Assembly: GCA_905221615.1 (NCBI GenBank)
Contig: CAJNDT010000140.1
Coordinates: 1-64,000, forward strand
DNA from: Symbiodinium sp. CCMP2592
Lineage: Eukaryota; Sar; Dinophyceae; Suessiales; Symbiodiniaceae
Direction of reading: 5' to 3'
Length of the DNA: 64,000 bases
In this document: in pieces, positions 1 through 9,408 of the stretch
Numbering within the stretch: position 1 is the first letter of the stretch
How the letters are laid out: each line of letters begins with the position of its first letter
Program-made: the position numbers and the translations under genes
Notes under the pieces: generated by a model
The model's input: the letters and a program-made list of their open reading frames with translations, nothing else
The model's database searches: none
Told to the model about the DNA's origin: nothing

Positions 1-160
1 CGCACGCGCGCACAGCCGCACGCGCGCACGCGAGCGCACGTGCGCACGCGCGCACGCGCACACGCACGCGCACACGCACGCGCACACGCACGCACGCGCA
101 CACGCACGCACACACGCACGCACACACGCACGCACACGCACGTACACACGCACAGGTGCA
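1..160. repeat. CA/CG dinucleotide microsatellite
   Basis: Alternating purine-pyrimidine tract of CG and CA dinucleotides that becomes CA-rich towards its 3' end. It starts at the window edge, so its full length is unknown. Such tracts can adopt Z-DNA. No coding signal is seen. Confidence 0.95.
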
Positions 161-372
161 TACGTACAGATCCAAGACAAAACCTGTTTACAGGCCCTTC
201 AGCCTAGCTAACCTATTATAGACTCTTATTGTATGGGGGCCGTACCTAATCTATAGTCCCTGAACCCTAAACCCTAAACCCTAACCCTGGTTCCCAGGTG
301 TCGACAGAGTTTTGGGAGGACAAACCGGAGATCAGGACTGGGATGGACAAGGTTCGGTCGATTTGGGCTCTG

Positions 373-511
373 CTTGGAGGGTCGGGGGACTTAGTAAGTC
401 AGGAATAAGTAGAGTTATAAGTACCCTAAAAGGGACCCTCCATAGTAATTGGGGTTATGGTACTTATAACTCTCTAAAATGATTACTTAGTAAGTCCCCC
501 GACCCTCCAAG
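373..511. repeat. MITE family A (TTGGAGGGTCGGGG ends)
   Basis: Terminal inverted repeats begin CTTGGAGGGTCGGGGGAC and end with the complement. The interior is also imperfectly palindromic, with GTTATAAGTACC in one arm and its complement in the other, so the whole unit of about 135 bp can fold into a hairpin. This is the most abundant family in the window, with about 20 recognisable full or partial copies. No ORF is present, so it must be moved in trans if it moves at all. Confidence 0.9.
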
Positions 512-537
512 TGGGGGGGTGGGAGGTTCTTCGTTAT

Positions 538-640
538 AGGTGCCTAAATACTAACCTATGCTATTTTTTGGGGTGGTGGTCCTTATTATAACTATAGTAT
601 AATATGCCCCAAGACCCTACTCCTCACTATTGAGGCCCCC
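538..640. repeat. MITE family F (GGGGCCTAAATA / TATTAAGGCCCC ends)
   Basis: AT-rich hairpin of about 100 bp: one arm reads like GGGGCCTAAATAATTACCAA, the other like ATTAAGGCCCC, around a conserved core near TTATTATAACTATAGTATAA. Other copies lie near 5549, 30877, 32263, 46320, 47955, 50118, 55460, 59120 and 60080, each diverged from the others. Confidence 0.75.
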
Positions 641-1005
641 AATAATGAGACTGACTGGGTTACCCCAAAAGTTCCAATATCCCTCACTTAAGGAATATAC
701 CTCAAACTATAGTAGGATCCCTTATACGATTTAAGCTATATTCCTTCATTAAGGGATAGTATTGGAGGTGCTTCCTCAGGGCTGAGGTTTAGGGTTGCCA
801 GGGGTTTCTAAGCATCGTGGTATTAGGGTTACAGATGTCAAAGACTGAAAAAACCTATGAACAATTTCCGAATAGGTGTAAAACTTTGCCGAAGCCTTGA
901 AATGTTTTGTAAAGCCCGGATATTGTTTGCCCTAATGGTTAATTCTATAGCGCTAAACCAACCTTTTTTGTAACCCTAAGCCCCCGCGATTCTCTCTTCG
1001 TGGCA

Positions 1006-1075
1006 CAGGTCCACCTGGCCGCCGCAGAGCAATGCCATGCAGCAGTTCACATCCCGGGAACCCTGCCCGGGCCCC
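1006..1075 (+). other. Possible exon fragment
   Basis: A short GC-rich island preceded by CACAG reads openly as QVHLAAAEQCHAAVHIPG. It is flanked on both sides by repeat DNA. No family is recognised. It could be an exon of an intron-rich gene or chance. Confidence 0.25.
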
Positions 1076-1258
1076 TTTAAGGGATACTTAGAGGGATCTT
1101 CAAGGGTTTAGGGTTTACAGAGGATTTTGGGCTCAAAAAAAATTCGCAACTGGAACCCTTAAGGAATCCATGAGGGATCCTTTCACCGGGTTCCGCTCCT
1201 TTTGAAAATTTCTGCTCTTTGCCTCGATAGGGAAGTGAAAAAGGTTGGTTTATAAGGT

Positions 1259-1371
1259 CTAGGACCTAGAGTAGGCCCTTATTCCCTTTTTTGAGGGTTC
1301 AGGTTCCCTTATGAGCCCCTATAAAACCAAAAAGGGCACCCTTGTTTTTCCTAGGTTACTCTTAGGTCTAG
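1259..1371. repeat. CTAG-ended MITE flanked by 22-bp direct repeats
   Basis: The element starts CTAGGACC and ends GGTCTAG and belongs to the same superfamily as the copies at 31539 and 37319. A 22-bp sequence (GAAAAAGG...TATAAGGT) occurs immediately before it and again right after it, sharing the final G. That is much longer than the 4-bp target duplications of its relatives. Confidence 0.8.
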
Positions 1372-1551
1372 AAAAAGGTTGGTTTATAAGGTTGGATACG
1401 GTCGTTCTGTAGTTTATTTCATTCGGCTTGGCAGGGGTTGCTATCTAGTCTAGGAGCTTTAAGTAGCTTCAACGGGACCTCTGTGCTCAGCCGGTCACAA
1501 AGTCAATAGGATCGGCTTAAGGCTTAGAGTATCGAGTCTAAGGAGAGTCCA

Positions 1552-1740
1552 AGGTAAAAGGGAGGACCCTTAATAAGGACCCCTAGGTATATACCCTTAA
1601 TATAGCTATTATATGCCAATTATATAGCCCATTATAGGGATCCCGGATCCCCATTAAGGGTCTCTCCGTTTCCCCTTTGAGTGGAGGGTTCCGGGTTAGG
1701 GTTTCGAGTTTGGCGGGTTTAGGGTTTTGGACCATTCGAC
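1552..1740. repeat. Dispersed repeat family H, copy 1
   Basis: Hairpin-forming unit whose arms are AAAAGGGAGGACCCTTAATA and the near-complement TTAAGGGTCTCTCC. Together with its downstream tail (a TTTAGGG-like stretch ending at GGACCATTCGA) it is repeated almost unchanged near 39240-39430. Looser relatives occur at 31483-31730 and 53985-54116. Confidence 0.8.
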
Positions 1741-1757
1741 TCCCAATAAGGGGAAGG

Positions 1758-1880
1758 TGACGGTTTGGGGTTTGGGGTTTGGGGTTTAGGGTTTAGGGTT
1801 TAGGGTTTAGGGTTTGGGGTTTAGGGTTTAGGGTTTGGGGTTAGGGTTTAGGGTTTAGGGTTTAGGGCTTGGGGTTTGGG
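1758..1880 (+). repeat. Interstitial TTTAGGG telomere-type array
   Basis: Tandem TTTAGGG and variant TTTGGGG units followed by a run of G at about 1877-1893. The unit is the Arabidopsis-type telomere repeat, also known from dinoflagellates and some other alveolates. It lies inside the window, so it is interstitial rather than an end. Confidence 0.9.
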
Positions 1881-2381
1881 GGGGGGGGGGGGGCCTCGCC
1901 CGAACAAGAGCTGACGGGTGTGGGGTGGCGACTACAGGGGTGGCTAAGTGTTATATGTTCTGACAGACATCGCAGTCAGACCCGGAGACTCCGAACACCC
2001 CTCAATTTAGAAAAGCCCTTACAATACATATAGTAGAAGCTTAATACGAGTTGAGGAATATGCCTTACTAAATGGGGTTTCGGTGTCTCTGGGTAGCATG
2101 GGGACCCTAACCCTAAACCCTAAAGCCTAAACCGTCAGGGAGCTCGCATCTTGGAATTTGTCAACACTCCCGCCTGATGAACATCCTCAGGCACGGCGGC
2201 GGGCATCGACAGGTCCCTGAAAGGGTCCCTTAAACATCGCTAAAATCTTAAGCTGGGTTCTTGTTAAGGAATCTAGCTTAAGTTACCGTAACAGGGATCT
2301 ATGTATAATGATGAGTATGGTTTCTTTATCATGGTAACTTAACTTAAACCTTGCAACCAGAAACCAGAAACCCTAAAACCT

Positions 2382-2467
2382 TATCGATGCCGAAGACTGG
2401 GTGCCACAGAGCACCCTACGAGGGACACTCCAAAAGGGCCTTGAGGCAGCTCGCCTCCCAAGCCAAG
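2382..2467 (+). other. Possible exon fragment
   Basis: The island reads AEDWVPQSTLRGTLQKGLEA and on to LPSQE in one frame, with a composition unlike the surrounding repeats. It ends at a family E hairpin. Not recognised; offered only as a coding-like segment. Confidence 0.3.
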
Positions 2468-2742
2468 AGACCTCCAATATCCCTTGATGAAGGAAAAGGG
2501 TTTAGGGTTTAGGGTTATAAGGTTTAGGGTTTAGGGTTTAGGGTTTAGGGTTTAGGGTTTAGGGTTTAGGGTTTAGGGTTTAGGGTTTAGGGTTTAGGGT
2601 TTAGGGTTTAAGGTTTAGGGTTTAAGGTTTAGGGTTTAGGGTTTAGGGTTTAAGGTTTAGGGTTTAGGGTTTAGGGTTTAGGGGGGCTCCTACCATAGTT
2701 AGGGTATGTTCCTTAACCAAGGGATATTGGAGTCTCTGGGAG
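2468..2742. repeat. MITE family E split by a TTTAGGG array
   Basis: The left arm (CTCCAATATCCCTTGATGAAGG) is at 2470-2492 and the matching right arm (CCAAGGGATATTGGAGTCTC) ends at 2742. Between them lie about 25 TTTAGGG units, with TTTAAGG variants, at 2500-2681. The telomeric array occupies the middle of the hairpin. Confidence 0.8.
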
Positions 2743-3144
2743 AGTGGTCCCCTAACCTGGGAAGCACCTTGCTTCGAGAAGCTGGGCTCACACACACTCA
2801 ACCTGTGCATGTGCTTGTGTATACCGACTTATATGTCATGAAGACAGAGAGAGACAGAGAGGGCGAGAGAGAGAGAGAAGAAAAAAAGAGAGCCACTTGA
2901 ACCCTAACTTACAACTGCTACCTGATAAAGATTGAATACTACTTAGGATCCCCATTAGAATCCCTTTTTAACGTGGGCGGGTTTTTTAATCGCAACACTT
3001 TTGGGGGCGCACCCGGATGTCCAAGAATGCTCCTTGCAGCCTTCGGGTAGAACCAAAGCCCGGAGCCCCAAAACCTGAACTCCGCCACGCGTACAAAAGA
3101 TAAATGGGTACGTTAGACACATGGACAGATATCTTCAGGAGATT

Positions 3145-3265
3145 GTGTATATATATATATATATATACATATTTTGCATAAAATGTATACATATTCACAG
3201 ATAGATACAGAGAGGTATATGGGTAGGTAGATAGGCAGATAGGCAGATAGATAGATGATAAATGG
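3145..3265. repeat. AT and GATA/GGCAGATA microsatellites
   Basis: A run of alternating TA is followed by GATA- and AGGCAGATA-type short tandem repeats. There is no gene evidence; the open frame across it is a by-product of the repeat. Confidence 0.85.
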
Positions 3266-3589
3266 TTCACAGGACATCTTAAAGACAAACAAGCAAGAAC
3301 ACTAAACCCCTTAGCCCCCAAACTCCTCAACTCCTAAACCCCAAACCCCCGAACCCCTTAACCCCAAAAAGCCCAAGCCCCTATGCCGAGGTCGCTGAAG
3401 CTCCTCAACTCCCATTATAGAGCCTTTCAGGAACCGTGATAGATCCCGTAAAGGAACCCGAAACCCCTAAACCCTTAGTCCCGACCCCTACACCCCGAAA
3501 CTCCAAACGACCCTAAAACCCCAGGAAGCCCTTCCGAGGCACCAGTGGACCTCCGAACTGAAGTGGAAAACTATAGTTACCATAAATAT

Positions 3590-3672
3590 AAATAAATAAA
3601 GATATATATATATATATATATACATATATATGTATATTTATTTATTTATATTTATTTGTTTATTTATAATCC
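3590..3672. repeat. AT-rich microsatellite hairpin
   Basis: ATAAATAAATA, then alternating TA, then the complement TATTTATTTATA; the whole is self-complementary. Confidence 0.85.
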
Positions 3673-4026
3673 TGGCCCCTAGTCAGGAGTAGTAAGGCAC
3701 CCCAATCCCTAAACCCTAAACCCAAATACTTGGGGCCCATGGTTTCCGAAACCCCAAAACACCAAACCTCTGAAGCTGAGCAGTTGACCTTTGATTATAG
3801 GATCCTTACGGGGGGATGGTTCAAGGGGGGAGGGTACTAGGGAGCCTTGGGGAACCTTAGGGAAGCTTAGGGAGTATTGGGGAATAATGGGGATTACTAG
3901 GTTACCTACCCCCCTTGGACCACCCCCCCTTAAGGACATCCTAATTTGACCTTTTGGGGTTTATATATTCCTACCATACGTAATTGACAAGGTTAACCTT
4001 TGTTGGGCTAGGATACTGAGCCCCTA

Positions 4027-4252
4027 CTTGGAGGGTCGGGGGACTTACTAAGTAGTTTTTTTAGAGAGGTATAAGTACCATAACCCCAATAAGGGTCCCT
4101 TTTAGGGTACTTATAACTCTACTTATTACTGACTTACTAAGTCCCTGAACCCTAAACCCTAAACCCTTAGTACCCTTATAGAGCCCTTTAAAGGAACACT
4201 TAAAATCCCCTTTAAAGGAGCCCCTACCTACTAAGTCCCCCGACCCTCCAAG
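4027..4252. repeat. MITE family A copy with internal CCCTAAA insert
   Basis: The left terminal repeat (CTTGGAGGGTCGGGGGAC) is at 4027 and the right (CCCCCGACCCTCCAAG) ends at 4252. The unit is longer than usual because about 95 bp with CCCTAAACCCTAAA and a small hairpin are inserted near the right arm. Confidence 0.85.
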
Positions 4253-4261
4253 TAAGAAACC

Positions 4262-4315
4262 CTTCGCCTTCCAAGGCACCAGTGGATCTCCGAGACGCAG
4301 CTCCTCATGCACGCC
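4262..4315 (+). other. Possible exon fragment, duplicated near 3530
   Basis: Reads LPRHQWISETQLLMHA in one frame. A similar piece, LPRHQWTSELKWKT, occurs at about 3530-3572. Shared amino-acid sense with different third bases would suggest related exons, but the stretch is too short to be firm. Confidence 0.25.
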
Positions 4316-4489
4316 CCCCTTTTGCGAAAAGCAGGCATGCTGGCTTTTAAGCTAGCACCCAGGGACTCTTATATCTTTCAAATAAAGACTATACCTTACA
4401 CCATATTAGAGATCCTACTATAAATTTAAGCATATTTCTTAAACAATTAAGGGGTATTGGAGCCTTGAGTAGTCATGAGTCATAAAAGT

Positions 4490-4533
4490 CGTCGTAGTAG
4501 TGTAGTAGTGTAGTAGTGTAGTAGTGTAGTAGT

Positions 4534-4583
<50 letters not shown>

Positions 4584-4679
4584 TGTTGTTGTAGTAGTAG
4601 TAGTAGTAGTAGTTGTTGTTGTAGTAGTAGTAGTAGTCGTAGTAGTCGTAGTAGTCGTAGTAGTCGTAGTAGTCGTAGC

Positions 4680-4740
<61 letters not shown>

Positions 4741-4802
4741 ATAGTAGTAGTCGCAGCAGTAACAGTAGCAGTAGCAGCAGTAACAGTAGCAGTAGCAGTA
4801 GC
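4490..4802. repeat. TAG/GTA trinucleotide repeat
   Basis: More than 300 bp of TAG triplets with TTG, TCG and CAG interruptions. The reverse strand translates as long poly-Leu or poly-Tyr frames, which are artefacts of the repeat. Confidence 0.95.
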
Positions 4803-4972
4803 AATGATACAAAGAATATCAATATAGTAATCTTACGAATATGAATATGACAAATGGTAATGAAACGGAAAAGAATCAGAAGTGTCATTATTAGTAATGA
4901 TCGTAATCTACTAGTAATGCAATAATGTTCGTCAGAATAAGAAGAAAGCAGGTTTATGAACGTGTTATCAAG

Positions 4973-5103
4973 GTACCCTTAAGGGGGATAAGGGGGAGGG
5001 GGGTTGGAAACTATACTTCCTTAAAAAGGCCTTATTAAGTCCTTCGAACAGGTATTCAGGCCCCCTACCCCCTCCCCCTACCCCGCTAAGGGTCCCTATG
5101 AGG
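4973..5103. repeat. MITE family I (AGGGATCCTTAGGGG-type), diverged copy
   Basis: The arms are C/G-rich (CCCTTAAGGGGGATAAGGGGG and CCCCCTACCCCGCTAAGGGT) around an AT core with CTTCCTTAAA. Better copies are at 48495, 54808 and 59289. Confidence 0.7.
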
Positions 5104-5285
5104 TTAAGGGCTCAAAGGCTTAAGGAATGTTGGGCTTCAGGGTTGCAGGGTCAGGGTAATTCTGGGGCTTAGGCCTTTGTTTGCGTTTCATACGGGGTTT
5201 TGCGGGGCTGGGCTTCTCTATGATAGATCCCTTATAGCCCGTTAAACAAACCGTAAAGTAACCCCAAACCCTTTTCCAATTCTTA

Positions 5286-5420
5286 CTTGGATGATCGGGG
5301 GACTTAGTAAGTGGGTAGTAAGTAGAGTTATAAGTGCCCCGATAAAAGGGATTCTAGTTGGGGCTATGGTAATTTTAGCTCTATAAGATAACTGCTTAGT
5401 ACGTACCCCGACCCTCCAAG
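5286..5420. repeat. MITE family A copy
   Basis: Ends CTTGGATGATCGGGGGAC and ACCCCGACCCTCCAAG; interior as in the other copies. Confidence 0.85.
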
Positions 5421-5926
5421 TAAGGCCCCGTGGCAGCTTTTCACCGGCCCGGCAAGAACTGCCAGGAATGATGGGCCCGGGTCGCTATCATCCGTGCAGA
5501 GAGGCAGGCGTTGGGTTCAGGGCCGGCGAGGTGCTTAGGGTGTAATATAGGGGCCTAAATAGTCACCAATACTATTTTGGGGGCCTTATTGTAATTATAG
5601 TGTAATGGGCCCCGAAACCCTATTCTAGTTATTAAGGCCCCTATGTTAGGGTTTGGGGTTTAGGTTTAAGACCTGAGATGCTGCGCCCCAGACCTTCCAG
5701 CATCCCTTACTCAAGGAACCTCAGCCTCAAGTGTTATTGAGAATCCTACTATGGTTTCAGGTTAATTCCTAAGGGTGTTGGAAGGTCTGGGTCCAAGCAT
5801 AGGGTTCACTTCGAGGGGCAGAGGGGGCTCGATAGTTGTTAGAAAGGTACTATAGGGGCCTAAAGGCCCCAAAACCTTATTCTAACTATTAAGGCCCCTA
5901 CATTACAGTAGTGGTCACATCAGTTA

Positions 5927-6015
5927 CTTGGAGGTGGAGTTATAAGTACCATATGGTTCAGTTAGGGTACTTACAAGTCTACTTACTGCCTACTTACTTC
6001 CCGCGACCCTCCAAG
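5927..6015. repeat. MITE family A copy, internally deleted
   Basis: The left end is shortened to CTTGGAGGTGGAGTTATAAG and the right end is CGCGACCCTCCAAG. About 45 bp of the left arm are missing compared with full copies. Confidence 0.75.
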
Positions 6016-6442
6016 TAGGGCCAAGTAGGGGACTTAGAATTTATGACCTATTTATGGGTCCCTGAATCCTTCAGCGAGGCTGAAGGGTAGCACTCTACAC
6101 CTCGCCGCGTCATCAGTCCTAAAAGCTGTTTGGGTTCAGAGTTTAGGGTTTAGGGTCCTTTCAAGTTTCGGCAAATCACCTATTCTATGATGAAGAGGTT
6201 CATGGGGTTCTTTTTATCGGAAAACAACCAAGCTGGGACGGGCGGTTGATTAGGGTCACACACCTTCTCTCCGCTGCCACCGGCTTTGTCAACAATGTTT
6301 TAAAGTTTCAAAATGTTGTCCCCGTCGAGTTTCCAGTAACGCTTCCAATTGAAGCTGATTTTGCAAGCACACATGGAGTTGCGCGAGCGCAGTCGGTTGA
6401 GGAGAACCGACTCTGGGACGCCTTCAGCAGGTTTTCGGGTTA

Positions 6443-6494
6443 CTTGGAGGGTCGGGGGACTTAGTAAGTAGTCATTTTGTAGAGTTATAATTAC
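6443..6494. repeat. Left part of a MITE A split by the retrotransposon
   Basis: The left terminal repeat and arm of a family A element stop at 6494 with ATAATTAC. The matching right arm resumes at 27048 with ATTACCATAACC. The two parts join into a normal family A unit once the 20.5-kb element and one ATTAC copy are removed. Confidence 0.9.
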
Positions 6495-6776
6495 TGTGAT
6501 TTGTCACTGACATGCGTATATGTGCTTCTGCCTTCTGGTTAGGATTCAGGCCGACTTTGTCTCACTACGCAGCTTGACTGCTCAAGGACCGCCTAGCGAG
6601 TCCCAGGAAAAGACCGCTTACAGCCTGGGGGTTGTAGGACCTGTCTTCTACCTGAGCGTCAACCTTACGGTTTTAACTCTGATCATCCTTGCTTTGCCTG
6701 CTGCATTGCTTTTATCTACGATCGGCTGCCTTGGGCTTTGTGACCGAGAGTTGAGTGGAATCCTCCGCTTTTCACA
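6495..6776 (+). repeat. 5' LTR
   Basis: 282 bp, starting TGTGATTTGTCAC and ending CTTTTCACA, identical to the 3' LTR except at 6553. A TATA-like GTATATGTG is present near 6516. The open frame inside it (6520-6870) has its identical counterpart in the 3' LTR and runs partly into the leader; it is unlikely to be a gene. Confidence 0.95.
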
Positions 6777-6933
6777 GGATATCAGCCGTAAGGCCTCCGC
6801 ATCCGATTGTGGATTGCTGCTTCGCTGCTGCTGCTTGGCACTCGGACCGCCTGATCCAATCAGTGTCTGATCACTACCGTTTTCCTGGCTCAGACCAAGT
6901 TCGGAACTTGTGATTGGCCACGCCACCGAGAGA
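6777..6933 (+). promoter_or_regulatory. Leader and possible primer-binding site
   Basis: The sequence straight after the LTR is GGATATCAGCCG. It resembles the TGGTATCAGAGC primer site complementary to initiator-methionine tRNA used by many copia elements, but it lacks the leading TGG, so the assignment is weak. The rest is untranslated leader before the gag frame. Confidence 0.4.
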
Positions 6934-8230
6934 ATGGCGACTCCGATCGGTTCTCCCCGTGTCCCCTCGACTGTCGGTTCTTTCACTAGTGACGCCAGTT
7001 GCTCGGGATGTCGTGGAGCCCGATGATAGTGCCCACGCATCTCGCTGCACTGCACCCGCCTCGCACGCTTCGCTCGCACGCTCTGCTTCGCTGCTTGCTT
7101 CGCCGCCTGCTGAGGACGATCAGAGAGCTCAGCACCATGCGCCGCTTTTGCCATGCTCTGCTGCCGCTTTCGCAACGCCTGGCACGATGCACGCCGGCAT
7201 GCTGCCTGCTTCTGCCACCGCTCGTGTTTTGCCTTTGTTGCCTGCCTTTTCTGCGTCCGCTGCTCCTGCTGCTTCCGCACCTGCCCTTCTTCCGACCGAT
7301 TCTTTGTCTTGTCCTCTGTCCCTTCGCGGGGATCCAGAGGGCGCTCGGGCCCTCTTTGGGTCCGGGCTGGACGGCCGTGGTCCACCGATTTCGGACCCGG
7401 CGTCCTTTCGTCCACCGCGCCCCGATTCTTATGGGCCGGTGGCAGGCCGCGGTGGAGCCTCGCTCCCCGACGAGCCCATGAGCGAGCACCCGGGTGCACC
7501 CCATGTTTCCGTCGCAACGATTACCGCGGCGGATCATGGTGGTGCTGCCCCCGCCACCGATAACGGCGGGAGGCTTCCCGGTCCCTGCGCTGTCAGGGCC
7601 CTGGTCGATGAAGCCATTGGGTCGGAAGCATCCGCGCGTATCGCCACCGATATTCTGGCGATCGCGCAGGGTGTGACCAACACCCAAGCCGACCTCGATA
7701 TTCTGAGGAACGGCGTCTCGGACATTGCTGAAGCACTTGAAGACAAGATCCGAGAAATGTGGGAGCTTCTACAGGCCGAGATGAGGAAGGAGCGTGAACT
7801 ACACACGATCTTTCAGGACTCCGTCCGCGATAGGCGGATTTCGGACCATGAAACTCTTGAAGAGCATTTTGCGAGGCTCAACTCGATGGTCAACGATCGA
7901 TTCATTGAGTTTGATGAGCGGATTCACCGATTCAACGAAAAGCGTGCTGGATCGATATCCATGCAGCTTGCTGAGACGATCCGCCACATCAAGCATTACC
8001 CTGATGCGCTGCAGCAAATTCAGATCAATATCTCAAATGCTGAGGCGCGCATCGCTACGGTTGAGCAGAATGCTACACACCGTATCGAGGTCATTAGAAC
8101 CGAAATGAGCCGTGCTCTCTACGATCATAAGGAGAGTAACCGGGTTCTTATCGATCAGCTCACTGCTCGCATTCAGCATCTTGAGAGTGCTTATGTCCGC
8201 AGGGGTGGTTCTGACATGTCGACGCCTTAA
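6914..8230 (+). CDS. Gag region, part 1: Pro/Ala/Ser-rich N-terminus and coiled coil
   Basis: A 438-codon frame without an ATG at its start. An ATG at 6934 in the neighbouring frame gives a plausible N-terminus (MATPIGSPRVPSTVGSF) that runs into a stop at 7024, so the true protein may begin there and cross a 1-nt frameshift near 7010. The first half is low-complexity Ala/Ser/Pro. From about residue 255 to 430 it is a heptad-rich, charged helical segment (ALEDKIREMWELLQAEMRKE and onward), as expected for a self-associating structural protein. It ends in a stop at 8228-8230, but the next frame is open from 8215 and carries on in the same style, so this looks like a 1-nt deletion rather than a real C-terminus. 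Gag assignment rests on position after the 5' LTR and on the downstream zinc fingers. Confidence 0.75.
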   Translation: MATPPREWRLRSVLPVSPRLSVLSLVTPVARDVVEPDDSAHASRCTAPASHASLARSASLLASPPAEDDQRAQHHAPLLPCSAAAFATPGTMHAGMLPASATARVLPLLPAFSASAAPAASAPALLPTDSLSCPLSLRGDPEGARALFGSGLDGRGPPISDPASFRPPRPDSYGPVAGRGGASLPDEPMSEHPGAPHVSVATITAADHGGAAPATDNGGRLPGPCAVRALVDEAIGSEASARIATDILAIAQGVTNTQADLDILRNGVSDIAEALEDKIREMWELLQAEMRKERELHTIFQDSVRDRRISDHETLEEHFARLNSMVNDRFIEFDERIHRFNEKRAGSISMQLAETIRHIKHYPDALQQIQINISNAEARIATVEQNATHRIEVIRTEMSRALYDHKESNRVLIDQLTARIQHLESAYVRRGGSDMSTP

Positions 8231-9408
8231 CGCGTCCGGAACGGACGCAGTTCTTCGACATCAGTGACCATGATGGGGATATCCCACGTCCCGCGGACAT
8301 GCCGCCAGTTCCTGGTGCTCTATTCCCTGGCGGACCGACTACAGCCATTCCGAGATCTTCTTTGTTGGGTCCGATTGATCATGGCTCTCCGCCGGGATGC
8401 AATGCTGCGCCTGCTGAAAAGGCCTCAACGGTGCACTCTCAGACGAGTGGCGTCAATCTTGATGATATTCTGAGGCGCGCGCAGCAACGAGTCGCTGATG
8501 ATCATCCTCCTGAAAGTCGCGGGCAAAATAATCCTGTTGAGCCCGTCCGACAAAATTATGGCCAAACGTCTGCCTCTTTTTCAGGAAGATCTCCGATTCC
8601 GACCGTTCCGTCCACAAATGCCGCCGGAGCGACATCCGGCCAAGCTCCGAGTGTCAGACCCTTCCCTGTCGATGATGATCTGGCCATTCGCAGTGGCGTC
8701 CGCTATGACCCTGAAACCCAGAGATTTGCTCCAGAGCCCAAGCGGAGCCCTACGTTTCCATGCCAGATTTCGTATGATACACGAACTGTTCCGGCAGGAA
8801 AGGGACCTTCGAGATGGTATGATGCAATGCTTGGCCGATCCAATCTCATTGGCAGCGGTTCTGGTGCACCTGTTCTCCATAGCGAGACTGGTACCTTCAC
8901 GCTAGCACCGAACGCAAGCGTCACTGGAACACTTCGACCTGCTGCCACTGATGACGTCGATGGATGGACTATGCCTCCGATGCCCACCTTTAATGCTAGA
9001 ACATCCGCCCCTGCATCCAGTGCTGCGCCATCCGGATTAGGCGGACCGCCGCCCGCGCATGGCGGTGACGGTGGTTCTTTCGGTGGTGGTGGCCCCAACG
9101 ATAACGGGGGTGCATATGGTGGTGGTTTTGGTGGACATGGACACCACGGGTCCGGTTTCGGCCCTGGTGGCGGCGGTGGACCACCCAGTGGCCCGCCCGG
9201 CGGCCCGCCTGGTGGTGGTGGCCCTCCTGACGGGAATGGCCCGCCTGATGGTGGACTTGATCCGCCTAGCATCAGGCCCTCCGGCCGGCCGAGCGGGAAT
9301 GATACTTTCCAGTGCGAGCGCTGCACCGGAACTTTCCCGACCACCGTGCGGCGATCGTGCATATCTTGCCGATTCCCGTGTTGCAACGGATGTTGCCGAG
9401 ATCTTTGA
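8215..9408 (+). CDS. Gag region, part 2: Gly/Pro-rich linker and Cys-rich zinc-binding segment
   Basis: Open from 8215, with a first ATG at 8299. About 270 residues of Ser/Pro-rich sequence are followed by a Gly/Pro/His-rich stretch (about 9010-9290). Then comes a cysteine cluster, CERCTGTFPTTVRRSCISC followed by CCNGCC, that would bind zinc. The stop at 9406 cuts this cluster short, while the next frame contributes CLVC a few residues later, completing a C-x2-C / C-x2-C / CC-x2-CC / C-x2-C pattern. I take this as one treble-clef-like domain split by a 1-nt frameshift near 9405. I recall similar Cys-rich segments in dinoflagellate copia-like proteins but cannot check. Confidence 0.7.
   Translation, partial: HVDALTRPERTQFFDISDHDGDIPRPADMPPVPGALFPGGPTTAIPRSSLLGPIDHGSPPGCNAAPAEKASTVHSQTSGVNLDDILRRAQQRVADDHPPESRGQNNPVEPVRQNYGQTSASFSGRSPIPTVPSTNAAGATSGQAPSVRPFPVDDDLAIRSGVRYDPETQRFAPEPKRSPTFPCQISYDTRTVPAGKGPSRWYDAMLGRSNLIGSGSGAPVLHSETGTFTLAPNASVTGTLRPAATDDVDGWTMPPMPTFNARTSAPASSAAPSGLGGPPPAHGGDGGSFGGGGPNDNGGAYGGGFGGHGHHGSGFGPGGGGGPPSGPPGGPPGGGGPPDGNGPPDGGLDPPSIRPSGRPSGNDTFQCERCTGTFPTTVRRSCISCRFPCCNGCCRDL

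Larger units (their letters stand above)
161..6442. other. Repeat-dense region without a clear gene
   Basis: Hairpin (MITE-like) elements, TTTAGGG or CCCTAAA tracts and microsatellites fill this stretch; the clearest are listed separately. Short GC-richer islands between them (about 1006-1075, 2382-2465 and 4262-4315) are open in one frame and may be exon fragments, but no gene model can be built. The open frames from about 4439 to 4888 only translate a triplet repeat. Confidence 0.7.

Noticed and set aside
2500-2681. Chromosome end or CRISPR-like array
   Set aside because: TTTAGGG units are contiguous without spacers, and the array is enclosed by a MITE, so it is neither a terminus nor a CRISPR.
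4439-4888. Open frames of 149 and 110 codons on the minus strand
   Set aside because: They only translate the TAG triplet repeat as poly-Leu or poly-Tyr.
6520-6870. 116-codon ORF in the 5' LTR and leader
   Set aside because: The identical open frame in the 3' LTR shows it is LTR sequence; a short hydrophobic stretch alone does not make it a gene.
6648-7687. Antisense frames of 289 and 233 codons over the gag start
   Set aside because: They mirror the GC-rich, Ala/Ser/Arg-rich sense sequence; Arg/Gly-rich with no family features, so shadows of gag.
8703-9386. Antisense 227-codon proline-rich frame
   Set aside because: It is the complement of the Gly/Pro-rich linker of gag.
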